A stretch of DNA of 64,000 nt from Phoenix dactylifera (taxonomy: Eukaryota; Streptophyta; Magnoliopsida; Arecales; Arecaceae), in the NCBI RefSeq assembly GCF_009389715.1, contig NC_052399.1:28405146-28469145 (forward strand). Reading direction: 5' to 3'. A model generated the notes under the pieces. That model worked only from the letters and a program-made list of their open reading frames with translations. It was not told the DNA's origin and did not search any database. Position numbers and translations under genes: made by a program. Positions 48,590 to 60,100 of the stretch are shown piece by piece; the first letter of the stretch is position 1; every line of letters begins with the position of its first letter.

Positions 48590-48712
48590 CTTCGCAAACA
48601 TGGATGGCATTGCATGCTATACCTTTCTTAATCCCCACATCCTTCATCTATTTCCTCACTTCTACGGCTTCTTACCACTTGGAGATGCGTTTCAAAGGCA
48701 ATTTAGATCACA
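48590..48712 (-). pseudogene. Decayed partial copy of the LOI1/MEF11 exon 2 start
   Basis: The plus-strand phrase CTTAATCCCCACATCCTTCA and the next ~80 bp match 49720-49805, which is the start of exon 2 of the PPR gene and its acceptor. Examples are CACATCCTTCATCT, then TTCCTCACT, GGCTTCTT and AAAGGCAATT. The copy has many substitutions and no open frame. The DYW part is not recognisable here. Confidence 0.65.
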
Positions 48713-49029
48713 AGTGTTGTGTTTGCCGTGCAGTACATTTTTAAACCTATTGAGTTCAGACATTCCTTCTCCATGAGTATTTTCAATACATTCTCCCTGA
48801 CTTTCTCGACCCTGGTTGTGTTTCAGAGTGCAAAGCTCTCCCTGATTCTGTCGACTAAAAGATCAGTACAGTTTAAGGAGTACCTATGCTGGATTGTCTC
48901 ACTAAAGCTTCACCTTGCATGTGTATCTCCTTATTGCAAGCAAGCCTTAAGTTGCTTAAGGTTGTACTTATGGTTCTAGTATCAATGACAGTGTCCTACA
49001 CTACAGATCGCAATAAACTCAGGATGCGG

Positions 49030-49260
49030 AGTTGAATAAAGATTTGAAGACAGAGATAAAGTTTGGAAAATACATAGTTGAGAAACTCCATTTGATGAAG
49101 ATAGATTTGTTTCCCTTTATCTGCCTGAGGAAAGGTAGGGGATGCATTGACTCTTTGTAAAAAGCCTTCAAATTCTGAAATATAAATCAAAAAATGACAG
49201 CTGCTCCTTGTTCCATTAGAAGCACTCTAGGCATAACTTATTCCTCAATAAAATTGCAAT
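49030..49260 (+). pseudogene. Second decayed FBD-like segment
   Basis: Translated pieces such as TEIKFGKYIVEKLHLMKIDL resemble TEVEFVKYLVENSTRLERLA of the FBD exon at 47929-48115. The DNA after the stop also stays similar (AAATTCTGAAATAAA-like, then GAAGCACTCT against GAGCACTCTTGG). It looks like an old tandem duplicate of the FBD exon and its 3' flank. Confidence 0.45.
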
Positions 49261-49309
49261 GGTACAACAATGAAGATGACTAATCTACCAAATATAAGAA
49301 ATTGTATCT

Positions 49310-52300
49310 TCACCAATAATCTCTACATGAGCATTGATGATCCTTAAAATGATGGAACCTATTGTTATCCCTCACGATAATCTCTCTTCCAACAATGCCT
49401 GAGATGAACTTGATGGCTCGGTGACAGTCTCCGCAGACCCGTAGATTCTTGGTGATTCTTATAGGAATCCCTGGTGGGATGCAAATGAGACCAAAGGCAA
49501 GAGCAAGCTTCTCACTGTGTTGAAGCACCTCGGTCTCTCTCTTCCTCTTCTAGATCATAGAGAGCATACTGTGTGTCAGGCACATAGCCAGCTGCCTGCA
49601 TCTCTCTTTGTAGCTTAGCCAGCATTGCCTGGATCTCATCATTCCTCTCATGGGTTGAGTCTTTCGCTTGGAAAACATGGAGCACATTCTTCCATGTGAT
49701 CCAACTGCATCCTGGACCTTTCTTGATCCCCACATCCTTCATCTCCTTCCTCACTACTGTGGCTTCTTCCCACCTGGGGATGAGGTTAAAGGCAATTCAG
49801 AAAACGAAATAAGTGTGCCAGATACTAATCATGTGCTTCAATCAAATAATAACTAAATTAATGAAAATACTTGAAGTAAAAAGAGATGCCAAATATTTAT
49901 GCATAAACAGGATATAGAATGACCAAATCAGAGTGTTGAAATGTTCATGTAGTAATAAAAAGGATAGTGTTAGACTGAGACTTGAGATAGCTAATCAGCT
50001 TTGCAAGTGGAATTTTTTCTTATCATTCCAGGATCTGAAGATCTAAATGAAAATTGAATATCTTATATATGTATGAAATCAATAGGTTCTGGGCGAAAAT
50101 ATCTTTCAAGCTACATTAGTGACTCCATACAACCTTAACCTTCTGATTTTCCTGTTATGATAAAAAAATTGTAGTTTCTTTTGAGACAAAATGCTGTTTA
50201 TGAATAGTAAGACTGATAGGATAGAAAGGAACAGACTCAAAAGGGTTTCCTCCTATAGCCTATTCATCTGCCAAGCAAGTAGTTTCCTGAACATTGCAGG
50301 AAACACTTGGGAATAGTAGACAATCAACTACATAGGTAACCCTAGCAGATGCCCCTTCAACTTTGCTCCATATGAGGAGGGTAAACCCAAGCAATAAAGT
50401 AGAAACAAAAAACTAGGAAAAGGAATTCAGAAACAATGCTCTTCATTTTAAAAAAAATGCCCATAGATTTTTTTTTTTTTGGTTGGGGCGGGGGGGATGA
50501 TGCTCTTTATTTCTAATTTTCTTAAAAAAAAATTGACCATAGATTTTTCTTTTGGGAAACAAGCTCAAAAGATCACTTTTGCTATCATAATATGGAAGTC
50601 ATTTCTAAATCAGTGACATCCAAATGGTCATTGCATGCCAACCAATGTTTCTGGCTATCAAAAGGCAGATGTCAAGTTTAGAACTTTCTGCACACTCCTC
50701 TCTTCAATTCTTCCAGATTTAGCAGATGCTCAATCTCAGACTTCCTTTCACAGTCCATTTAAAACATATTACACGGATAATTTTTACCCATCATTGCTCA
50801 AATAAAAAACTCTTGGCAAAGAACATTGTAATACACAGGCTTGTTTAGAGGTGATGGCACCATTGCTGAAGAAGCAAGTCCCCTCCTGTTTGGCTCATGA
50901 AAATTAAGGTGCATCTCAAAGAGTCTTATGTCAGTTCCTGATTGTGAAAACATACATGAGCCTCAACCTGAAGTAGAATAATTTAAGGCAATAAAGAGTA
51001 ATGGGTCTTTAAAGTTCCATAAGTGAACTTTCTTACCATCCTCAGGCTTGAAAAACAGCCCATGTCAAAAATGATGTTTAGAAAACAATTCCACTTGCCA
51101 CTTTTAAGTAAGAGATCATCAATATTAGCTATGCCTCCTCATTCACCCGACCTTAACTCCAGAGCTATTACCAAGATGCAAAATTCTTTTTAGAATACCA
51201 TTTTCGAGCTCCCCTTTTCTTTTGCCTCACAAGTCCCAGTACATGACAAGATATTTATATCAAGTTCGTTTTACAAGGATTTAGTTTTTTGGTTTAAGTT
51301 GGTATTTAAAGTAAAATAGATCTATATAATAATGAAAAGAGGCTAAAACTATTAAGTTGTATCAGCACAAGTCTTTGCCTTATAATATTATTATAAAAAT
51401 ACTATTTTTTAAAAATAATTTATCACCAAATTATATCTATACATAAAATAAGAATTCAGTGTGATATTCTAGGAATCATCATGTGCTGTTCTAAGAATCT
51501 AGCATTATATAAGTCAATGCTACATTAAAACCAGTTAGTTTGAGCAAGCTCTGAAAAACAAGATCATTTTGTTGTAGGAAAACAGGGCAAGGGCATCCAG
51601 CTGACAAAAATGAGAAAGAGGTTCCCTAATGCATAATGTGAAGGAAGGCCTCTAACAAGATAAAGTAATCACATAACATTTCACAGGTATTGCTTATCGA
51701 TTTTTCCCACCATTCAGAAGCATGTTCTGTTATCCCTAATGCAATCAATTAAACTTACAAATTCAGGGAATTAATGGTATGAAAATATCCTTTCTCACCT
51801 GCCGGCTGATGCAAACATGTTGGAGAGCAGTACATGATTGCCCGAGTCCTGAGGGTCAATCTCAAACAACTTCTCTGCTGCAATTCTCCCCAGCTCCGTC
51901 TTCCCATGCACTCTACAAGCCCCAAGAAGTGCCCCCCAAACCGAAACAGATGGCCTCACTGGCATCTCCTTTATGAACTCATATGCACGCTCTTCCATCC
52001 CTGCGCGCCCAAGCAAGTCCACCACACATGCATAGTGCTCTGTACGACGCTCAATCCCAAATCTTTCCCTCATTGTCTCAAACAACTCCAGTCCTTCCCT
52101 TGTCATCCCTCCTCTGCTACATGCAGTGATCACATTGACCAAGGTCACGTAATTTGGTGCAACCTCACCACTATTAATCATCTTATCAAACACAGCAAGT
52201 GCCATATGAGCATCTCCATAATGAGCATACCCTCCAATCATTGCATTCCATGAGACAAGGTTCCGGTCAGGCATCACCCGAAATGCTTGCTCGGCATCAC

Positions 52301-53387
52301 TAATGCTCCCACACTTCCCATACATGTCCACAAGCGCACTACCAACAAAGATGTTCCCATCAACGCAGGATCGAATGGCAACAGCATGGACAGATCGCCC
52401 AAGGTCAAGTCCTGCGAGGCCAGCACAAGTGGTGAGGATACTGGAGACCATGAAGTCGGTTGGCTCGATACCTTCCCTCCGTGCATCCAAATACACCTTA
52501 AATGCCTCTTCTTCGGTTCCATTCTGCGCGTACACCACAAGCATCGAGCACCACGAGACATCATTCTTTGTTGGCATCCTGTCCAACACCGCCCTCGCCT
52601 CATCCACCCAATGGCACTTCCCGTAAAAATCAATGAGCCCATTTCCCACTGAGACATTCGAATCAAACCCGGATTGTATCACAAAGGCATGGAGCTGTGC
52701 CCCAAGCCACAAGTAGGAAGCTCCAGCACAGGCATTCAAGAAGGCACAGAGCGAGATCGTGTTGGGGCACTCGCCCGACAACCGGAGCTTCATAAAGGCA
52801 TCGATGGCCTCATCAGGCCTGCCGTCAAGCACCGCATTGGTCATGACGGCATTCCAAGCGACAATGTTTTTATGAGGCATTTCATCGAACATCTGGCGAG
52901 CCTCGAAAGCTAGGCCGGTTTTGTAGTACATATCGAGGGCGCCGCAGGCCACGAAGACGTCATTGATGAGGCCGGACTTGAGGGAGAGGGAGTGGAGCTG
53001 GCGGCCGGCGAGAGAGTGGCGGAGAGCGGCGGCGGCCTTGAAGACGGAGGGGAAGGTGAAGTCGTTGGGGCGGACGGAGGCGCGGAGCATGGAGGTGAAG
53101 TGGAGGAGGGCGGGGAGGGGGCGGCCGTTCTGGGTGGCGCCGGAGATGAGAGCGGTCCAGGTGACGACGGAGGGGGCGGGGTCGAGGGCGAGGGTGGCGG
53201 CCGCGGCGGAGGGGAGATCGAGCTTGGAGTACATGTTGACGAGGTGGCTGGAGAGGAAGCAGGGGATGAGGGGGGAGAGGGACTTGACAATCTGGGCATG
53301 GGCGGCGCGGCCAAGGCGGGCGGAGCGGGCGGCGACTGCGAGCTCGACGGCGGCAGCGAGAGACTGGGAGTCGGGGGACGAAAGCAT
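49310..53387 (-). CDS. LOI1: DYW-type PPR protein, LOI1/MEF11 orthologue, with a frameshift
   Basis: Two minus-strand exons, 51799-53387 and 49310-49773, are joined by a GT-AG intron of about 2 kb. Exon 1 (529 codons) carries PLS-type pentatricopeptide repeats from [17 protein letters not shown] to FASAGR. Exon 2 has the E/E+ motifs ([23 protein letters not shown]) and, in another frame, the DYW domain: [42 protein letters not shown] and a terminal CSCRDYW. Order and wording follow Arabidopsis At4g14850 (LOI1/MEF11), a mitochondrial C-to-U RNA editing factor. Within the GA-rich run coding LEEEER (about 49534-49550) two bases appear lost, so the protein as read stops at 616 residues before the zinc-binding HSE of the DYW deaminase. 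With two more bases it would be 684, the Arabidopsis length. A GA slip in the genome or in sequencing explains it. The 5' end is very GC-rich. Confidence 0.93.
49774..51798 (-). other. Intron of the LOI1/MEF11 gene
   Basis: It starts AG|GTGAG and ends CCCCAG|GTGGG on the minus strand, and the flanking codons fuse to GRWEEATVV. Content is AT-rich with T/A runs and a G-rich patch at 50482-50497. No inserted gene was recognised. Arabidopsis PPR genes usually lack introns, so an intron between the E motif and exon 1 is worth noting. Confidence 0.75.
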
Positions 53388-53399
53388 GGGAGGGCGGCG

Positions 53400-54140
53400 G
53401 CGGTGACGGGACCAGGAAGGACATGGCTTGGAGACACTGGGGGGCGGGGGGAGTGGAGGGAAAAGCGAATCTAGCGTTCTTTTGGATGCAAATGGTTAGT
53501 AGGGCTGCAACTCATGGTTGGAAGTTGGAACGAGGGATGGTGAGTTGGGTGAACCCAAATCGGATCAAATTTTTGGCTCAAATCAAACCCAATCAAAATG
53601 TGGATTAGTGGCTCAATTTGGGCCAAAGCTAAGACTTGATTTGGTGTAACTATTTTTATCTTCTACTATATATATATATAACTTTAGTAGCAACATTTCG
53701 TAGAATGTATATATTGAAGCTGGAAGCTATTAAGAAGGGGAAAATGTAACAGATTTTTTTTTTTCAAACTCAATTTTTTATTTATTTTCTATTTTTTAGG
53801 TTATCCAAACTCCTCATCTTTTAAAGAACTTAAAACAGATTTTTCATCTGAACACCCAATCTTGTTTGTCAATTTCAAACTTGTGACCTCATCCCATCCT
53901 TCAAAATAGTTCACTGGTGGCTTAAATAGCCAGTCGAAAAAACAATCTAACGCCTCTCTCTAAAACCAGAGTTTAATAGACAATCACGGCAACACACAAA
54001 CAGTAGAAAAAGATCAGGTTGCAATAATTCTATAAGGAAATATTATGCCATCCAGAAAACATAAAAAACTTTTGGTGTAATTACATAAAATTCGGGCATA
54101 GCCCCCACTTTATCACAGCCCTTGCAACGTCCACCACTCT
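53400..54140. other. Intergenic spacer between LOI1 and the PQT3-like gene
   Basis: Both genes run on the minus strand, so this holds the LOI1 promoter and the PQT3-like 3' UTR. An AT run (53667-53682) could act as the LOI1 TATA region about 280 bp upstream of the ATG. At 53490-53650 a block of GATCAAA/CCCAATC words resembles the decayed repeat at 63370-63860. Confidence 0.45.
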
Positions 54141-54151
54141 CTCTCTCTCTC

Positions 54152-57100
54152 TCATCGGCGCTTGCTCCCGCGTTCATGCGTCTCCCTCTCCCTGGATCCC
54201 CTCGCCGGCCGACCCTCTTCCTCCGCCTCCCTCCTCGACGACGACGGCTTCCTCTTGAAATGATACTCCTCGTCACTCGACACATGCTCGTACCTCCGGC
54301 TTCCCATCGACGACGAGCCGCCACCCTTGGACCCCTTCCACTCGACTCTATGCCCGTCCGAGCTGGACCGGTGGTGGGCCGCCGGCTCGTGCTGGTCCTT
54401 CAGCCCGTTCTTCAGCGGCACCTCCGACGACTTCCTCTTCTTGCTGGCCCCCTCGCCGCCGCCGGAGGAGGACTCCGGGAAGCTGATGCGAGAGAACACG
54501 CTGCCCTTCTGCTTCCGCTCCGGCTTAGCACTCTCGGCCTGGGGCGGCTCGTCCAGGTCCGAGGCCCTTCTCTTCCCGGTCCGGCTCGGGGAGTGGCGGC
54601 CCGAGTCGCGGGAGATCCCGCGGCGGTCTCCTTTCTCGGACCGGTCTTCTCGGTCGGACCGGTCGAGGCTCGCCGCTCGCGACGTCAGCCGCTGAAACAA
54701 AGCACGATTGCTTGTTAGAATGGATAAAGTTTCTAATCATGTTGCCCAATCATGCCGAAACTTTAAATTGCGGCGATCAAATGCCAAGAATGCCCTCGGT
54801 CCAAACATGACTAAAGGCACAAGCTTCAAATAATTAATCATTTAAAGATAAACAAATTTACACGCCTTTCCATCAAAGTATCATGCATGCACTCATAAAA
54901 CCGATTAATTTAAGTTATAGATTTTCTTTCCAGCCTCTTTAAAGTGACCGTTGACTAAAGAAATTTGAAGGCGGACCGAGTCTGCGGTCGTGACACCGTA
55001 GTGTATTATTGAGTCTTTTTTTGGCCCCTATTCAACCACATGAAAGGATAGGTCCACAAAGGTCAGAAAGAAGGACCATGCAATAGATCCGACTACACCT
55101 CAAGATCAATAAGTAGACGCCTATACCCCATCATGATAGAAAGGGATGGCACCGAGTTCCCTACAGGCGAACTCTCTAACTAGTCCCACTCCAAGGGCAA
55201 TAGGGTTTCCAAGGCGCTCTAAGAAGCCACATTATCTGGTGATCATCCATTTAGGTTCAATGGAAGAGCCCATAATTTCTCGATATAAAATAATCTCTCA
55301 TGGGTCATCAGGTCATCATAGCACAACAACTCTTAAGTTGAAAGACAAGTCTCCTTCAGGTCAAACACATAATTGAGCCAGCTTGAAATACACACTCCCC
55401 CCCTTTCTTAGACACATACATCCCCCAAACTCGAGAGAACAAGGATTTACTTCAAAACCTCTTTCCACGAGGCGAGGTGGCAGTGCCAGGATTATCGTTA
55501 CGTCAGTAGCCTGTGTCCAATTTCAGGGCCAAAATTCACGCTGCACCCTCGAAAACCTGCCTAACCATTACCGTGTTATAGCTTATTAAAGCTGCCTGAA
55601 GGCGAATCTCGAAGTCACCATCATCCTTCGAATTGCCTGCAGCTAGCTTTACCAATAAATGAGAGGGTAGCCCGGAAATCAGGAGAAACCAGTGATCTAC
55701 TTCCACGCTACGCCAGGGGGGACCACCAATGGGTTCACGGCCGAAAGGTGGGCAGGCACGTGTCAAGACCCGATTGGTGACCGGGTGTCCTGCGTGATCG
55801 CGCCGAGGAGGACTCTCTCATTTAGATCTAGGACGATCAAAGGGACGAATCACACATCTTACACCATTACCAAGGCCCAGTAACAACTTTGGTTATGCAA
55901 GAAAAGGCCCCTGAAATTAGTAATGCCGCAGAAGTGCATGTTTCTGCCGATGCTTATAACTAATGCTGCTACGATGACGCCCAGAGTACAAAAATGAATA
56001 AGCAAATGAATCAACAAAAGAGAACGTACGGGCTTCGACTTCAGTGAAGAGACATCGTTCGTGCGACTTGGTTCCCTTCTCGGCTCCCTCTCCTCCCTTC
56101 TGAGCTCCCTCTCCCTGAAACCAAGCAGCAGCAACTTGAGCAACCATAAAAGGGAACAGCCAAACCCAGCAAAACTCAAGAGACTCGAAATCCAGGAATA
56201 GTTAAATGACATGGATGACCGGATACAAAGAAAGCTAAGCAAGCTCATCCTCTTCATGACTGTCCACTTGGAAAGACTATTATGTCATCAAAAGCAATAG
56301 CGACATCCAGAATCACATTGAAAACAGCAGCAACAAACTTGTTATCCACACCATCAAGCTAAGAAGATAGTCGTTGACAAAAACAAAAAAAAAAAGGTCC
56401 AAAATAACGATCTGTAAGGCATCGCTTTTATTAATAAACCCAATGGATTGCTGAATAAATGACTGGAAGAACAAAGGGGTTCCTCAGCATATACAGATAC
56501 AGGTACTAGCCAAAAGTAAAAAATATCTCATACGTTGCCACTCCAGTGGAACATTTTGAAGCTGCTGACAATGCAAATAGAGTCACAAGGCGGAAAATTT
56601 GTTCATCAAACAACGAGCTTTCACTGAAAGAAAGCATAGATGAGTGTGGCAAGGGATAGCAAGGACACAAGAAAATTTATGGTAAAACACGGAAACCTAG
56701 TAAGGAAACAGCGCACAATGCAAAAAGGCTTGAACATAACACAACTGGAATGTAAAGAAAAGAGGAACAAAACTGAAATGCTGTAACGTGCAGCACCGCA
56801 CGGGATATTAAAAAACAGGGCGCCCGAAATGTGAAGAAATCAATAGCAAGGGTTGAAACAGCAAAACCAAACATATGAAATACAGCTAGTTATTCATGTA
56901 TAAAATTCAGGGCATTCGAAAATAGGTTACACTGACAGATTCTAGTTTAAGACTTAAATAAATAAAGGAGATCAGAGGAAAAATATGAAAAAGGACACAA
57001 TATGGAACAGGTCTTGCTACAAGTATATGAGAGATCTCAAATATAATGAACAGAATTTTGCTACTCCACTTCAACTAAATTAAAGGAACAAAGGGATATT

Positions 57101-60100
57101 AAGAGAAGACAGAAGAAACATGCGAAACGCTGGCACATGCACCGAAAAACAGAAAGCAGGATTTAGATAAGCTAGTAATTAGCTGCTGATATACTAAAAG
57201 AGCTGGAATAAACTTTTACTTCATTGCGTATTGTCATTTTATTTTTAGTTGTGTTTCTGCTGTCCATATTATAAGCAATTCACCCACTAATTATCTCCAC
57301 CTATGCACATGTGCCTTGGTCAACAATTTTATCTTATCTGATTAGTCAATTATCCTACTAGTTTCTAATATATTTTTGCATGTAACATGCCATCACAACT
57401 ACTCTGAGAAACTTAAAATCGAGAAAAAAGGATCAAGGAGGGAATATATCATTTTTATACAACGTTATGGCTGGAAAAAGAATGTATATTAGCCTTCACA
57501 TACCACCTTCATTAAAATTCTTATCTTGAATACAACTTCCACCACAAACAACAAGCCTTAAACATGTCAACTTCACAGCATATTTTTGAGCAAACCAGGA
57601 AAATACTAATCACCATTCTGGGACCTGGAAGCTAATACCTCTCTGGCTTTGTAAACCAGTTCTCTTATGCATGTACTCATGTATGTGAACAAACAGTAAC
57701 CAATGCTTTAGTTTGACTTCACAAAAGCATTACTCCAACAAATCCAGAAAATGCCCAAAAAAAAGTAGAACTAAATAGTAACCATTTCAATTACCTTTCA
57801 TGGAGTCGGTCCAGTCCACGCTTCCGTCTTAGTTCAGCCTTCTTAGCCTCGAATTCTTCCCTCGTCAAATATCCAGGCCCCTGGTTCATACCTCCGATAC
57901 CGAACTCAGACATATCCCTGTAAGATGTACAATTTTTGTTAATTTATGCAGCCATATGCTGTAACTGAATTATGCATATAAAATTATCAAGAAAACAAAC
58001 TAAAAGAAAGAGAAAAATTGCCAGAATAACAAGAATAAGCTTGTAACCATGTACATAACCTATTTATTCCAGTTGTTTCAAAACATTATAATATATATCC
58101 TACATAAATGAACGAAAGAAACAACTAATGGATAAAAAAAAGCTGGTTAAAGTTTCAGATTTTATGAGAGGATAACAGTTTCAGATTTAAAAACTTGGGT
58201 GTCTTCTAACTCTAGGAGGACTTATAACAACCAAGCATACCTTGGAACTGCTGGCATCATATAACCTTGCGCAGCAAATGGATCCTGTGGAAGAATTCCC
58301 CCACCAAAAGGAACATCAAAGGGGCCAGGTGTATAACCCATGTATTGCATGGGACCCGTGAATGATGCCATGTATCCATCAACTCCCAATGGCATTCCAC
58401 CACCAGCCCAGTATGGGTTGTAGCCTGACGGAGCCAAAGGCACCCCAACAAAGTTTTCAGCTCCAAAATCTTGATAAGGCCTCCATTGCATGTCAGAAGC
58501 TGCAGATGGGAAACGGAAGCAGCAAACAGGAAATAAGTTAGATTGATTTTTCATTTGTATACCACATAAAGCAACTAATGATTTTACACTGCACTGTGCA
58601 AGGCACAGATTGGTAACACTGATCCACATAGAACAAAACATAAGGTAATGCACAAACCATTGCCAGCCAGGCGTGTCTTTTTCTTCTTCTTCTTCTTTCC
58701 TGGTACAAGGAGGAAGAAATTAGCAATCTTAAGAGAACAGAATAGACCAATATGAAAGGTTATCATAAAACCAGAGATCCACCATAGCCATTTCCCTTAC
58801 ATATTTATTGCCCCAGACTACTGCATACAATTCAAGTTCCTTTTTCCAACACCAAATAAAAAAACCTCTCACTTTAGAATACGACTATCCTTGGATAGAA
58901 AGATTCCACCTTAATATCAATCTAAAACATGCTATGCAACTCAGAAGGAACCTTTACAATAGTTGCACCTTCTCACCTTGTGCAATGCATGTCTTTAGAC
59001 AGAATATTGCAGACAATATTTTTTTTTCTAAAAACAAAGGAAAAAACATATTACATCGCAAGTGCAGATCACCCACCTTGGTCTCCAGCAAGCAACTTTT
59101 CCTGTGTTTCTTCAGGAACTGGAGAACTTTCTGGCAATGTTACTTTTGCATTTTCTGATTCTGGGATTGCTTCAGATTTATTGACGTTCACAGTGACCTT
59201 CTTGTCCGAAGAATTAGTCTCACCATGGGCACCCTTTACATTGCTTGCTGCCTCCCCTTCCTTCACATTTGGAGAAGGTTCTGTTGGAGGAACTTGCTTA
59301 GGTTCACCTTTGGATGCAGCAGAAAGAGTAGGAGATGGAATTTTGGGTTGTACTTCGCGAGCTGACTCCATATCTGAAAGGCCAGAAGATAAAGGTTATT
59401 TCCATCAAGAAGATATAAATAATTATATATCAAGAACCATGAGAAGTACTCATTCAAACCTTGTATATGAACAAGGCTTCCAGCATTGTCAGTACTACTA
59501 GTTGCTGACTCCAATATGCGACTAATAGTTTCTCTAAGCGTTTTATTGGGAAGAAGGTCATCTGCTAGTATATCCGTAGCACCACAGACACACATTGACT
59601 TGCTAATAATATAATCTCTTATGCCTGGTGGAAGCAAATGAGAGAATGATTGCTGGTCAAACAAGTACGAAAGTAGCAATTGGTAATTGCTCAACGGGAA
59701 AATATTAAAACTTCAGGATATGACTTTTATGTAAGCCAAATAATATAACAGATGGAAATCAAGTCCAGAGCATCGAGACACACTTACATTTGTCACAAAA
59801 ACTCCTAAAACAGCATTTGCCAGTTAAAACAGCATCTTTCATTACTTCTTTACAAAGTGGGCAGTGCAATTCTGGTGGCAGATCACTGACAGGACGGGTG
59901 GTAGGTAACCCTTCAATTTCCTTCTCAAATGCAGCTCTATGTAGCAAAAGTTGTTCGTCATCTGTCATATCTATGACAACACCGTAATAACACAAAATAA
60001 TGCATGAAGTCATCAACTTACTCATTTGGCTTAAGAACAGCAACAGAACCACCAGGTAGTGCATAGGAGCCATCAGGAGTTGTCACTAACATTGATCTTG

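Noticed and set aside
52910-53474. Long GC-rich frames on both strands over the 5' end of the PPR gene
   Set aside because: Pro/Ser-rich or Gly/Glu-rich shadows of a very GC-rich exon; only the frame with PPR motifs is real.
54122-54718. 198-codon plus-strand frame opposite the last PQT3-like exon
   Set aside because: Leu/Arg/Pro-rich antisense shadow of a basic Ser/Arg tail; no start context or family match.
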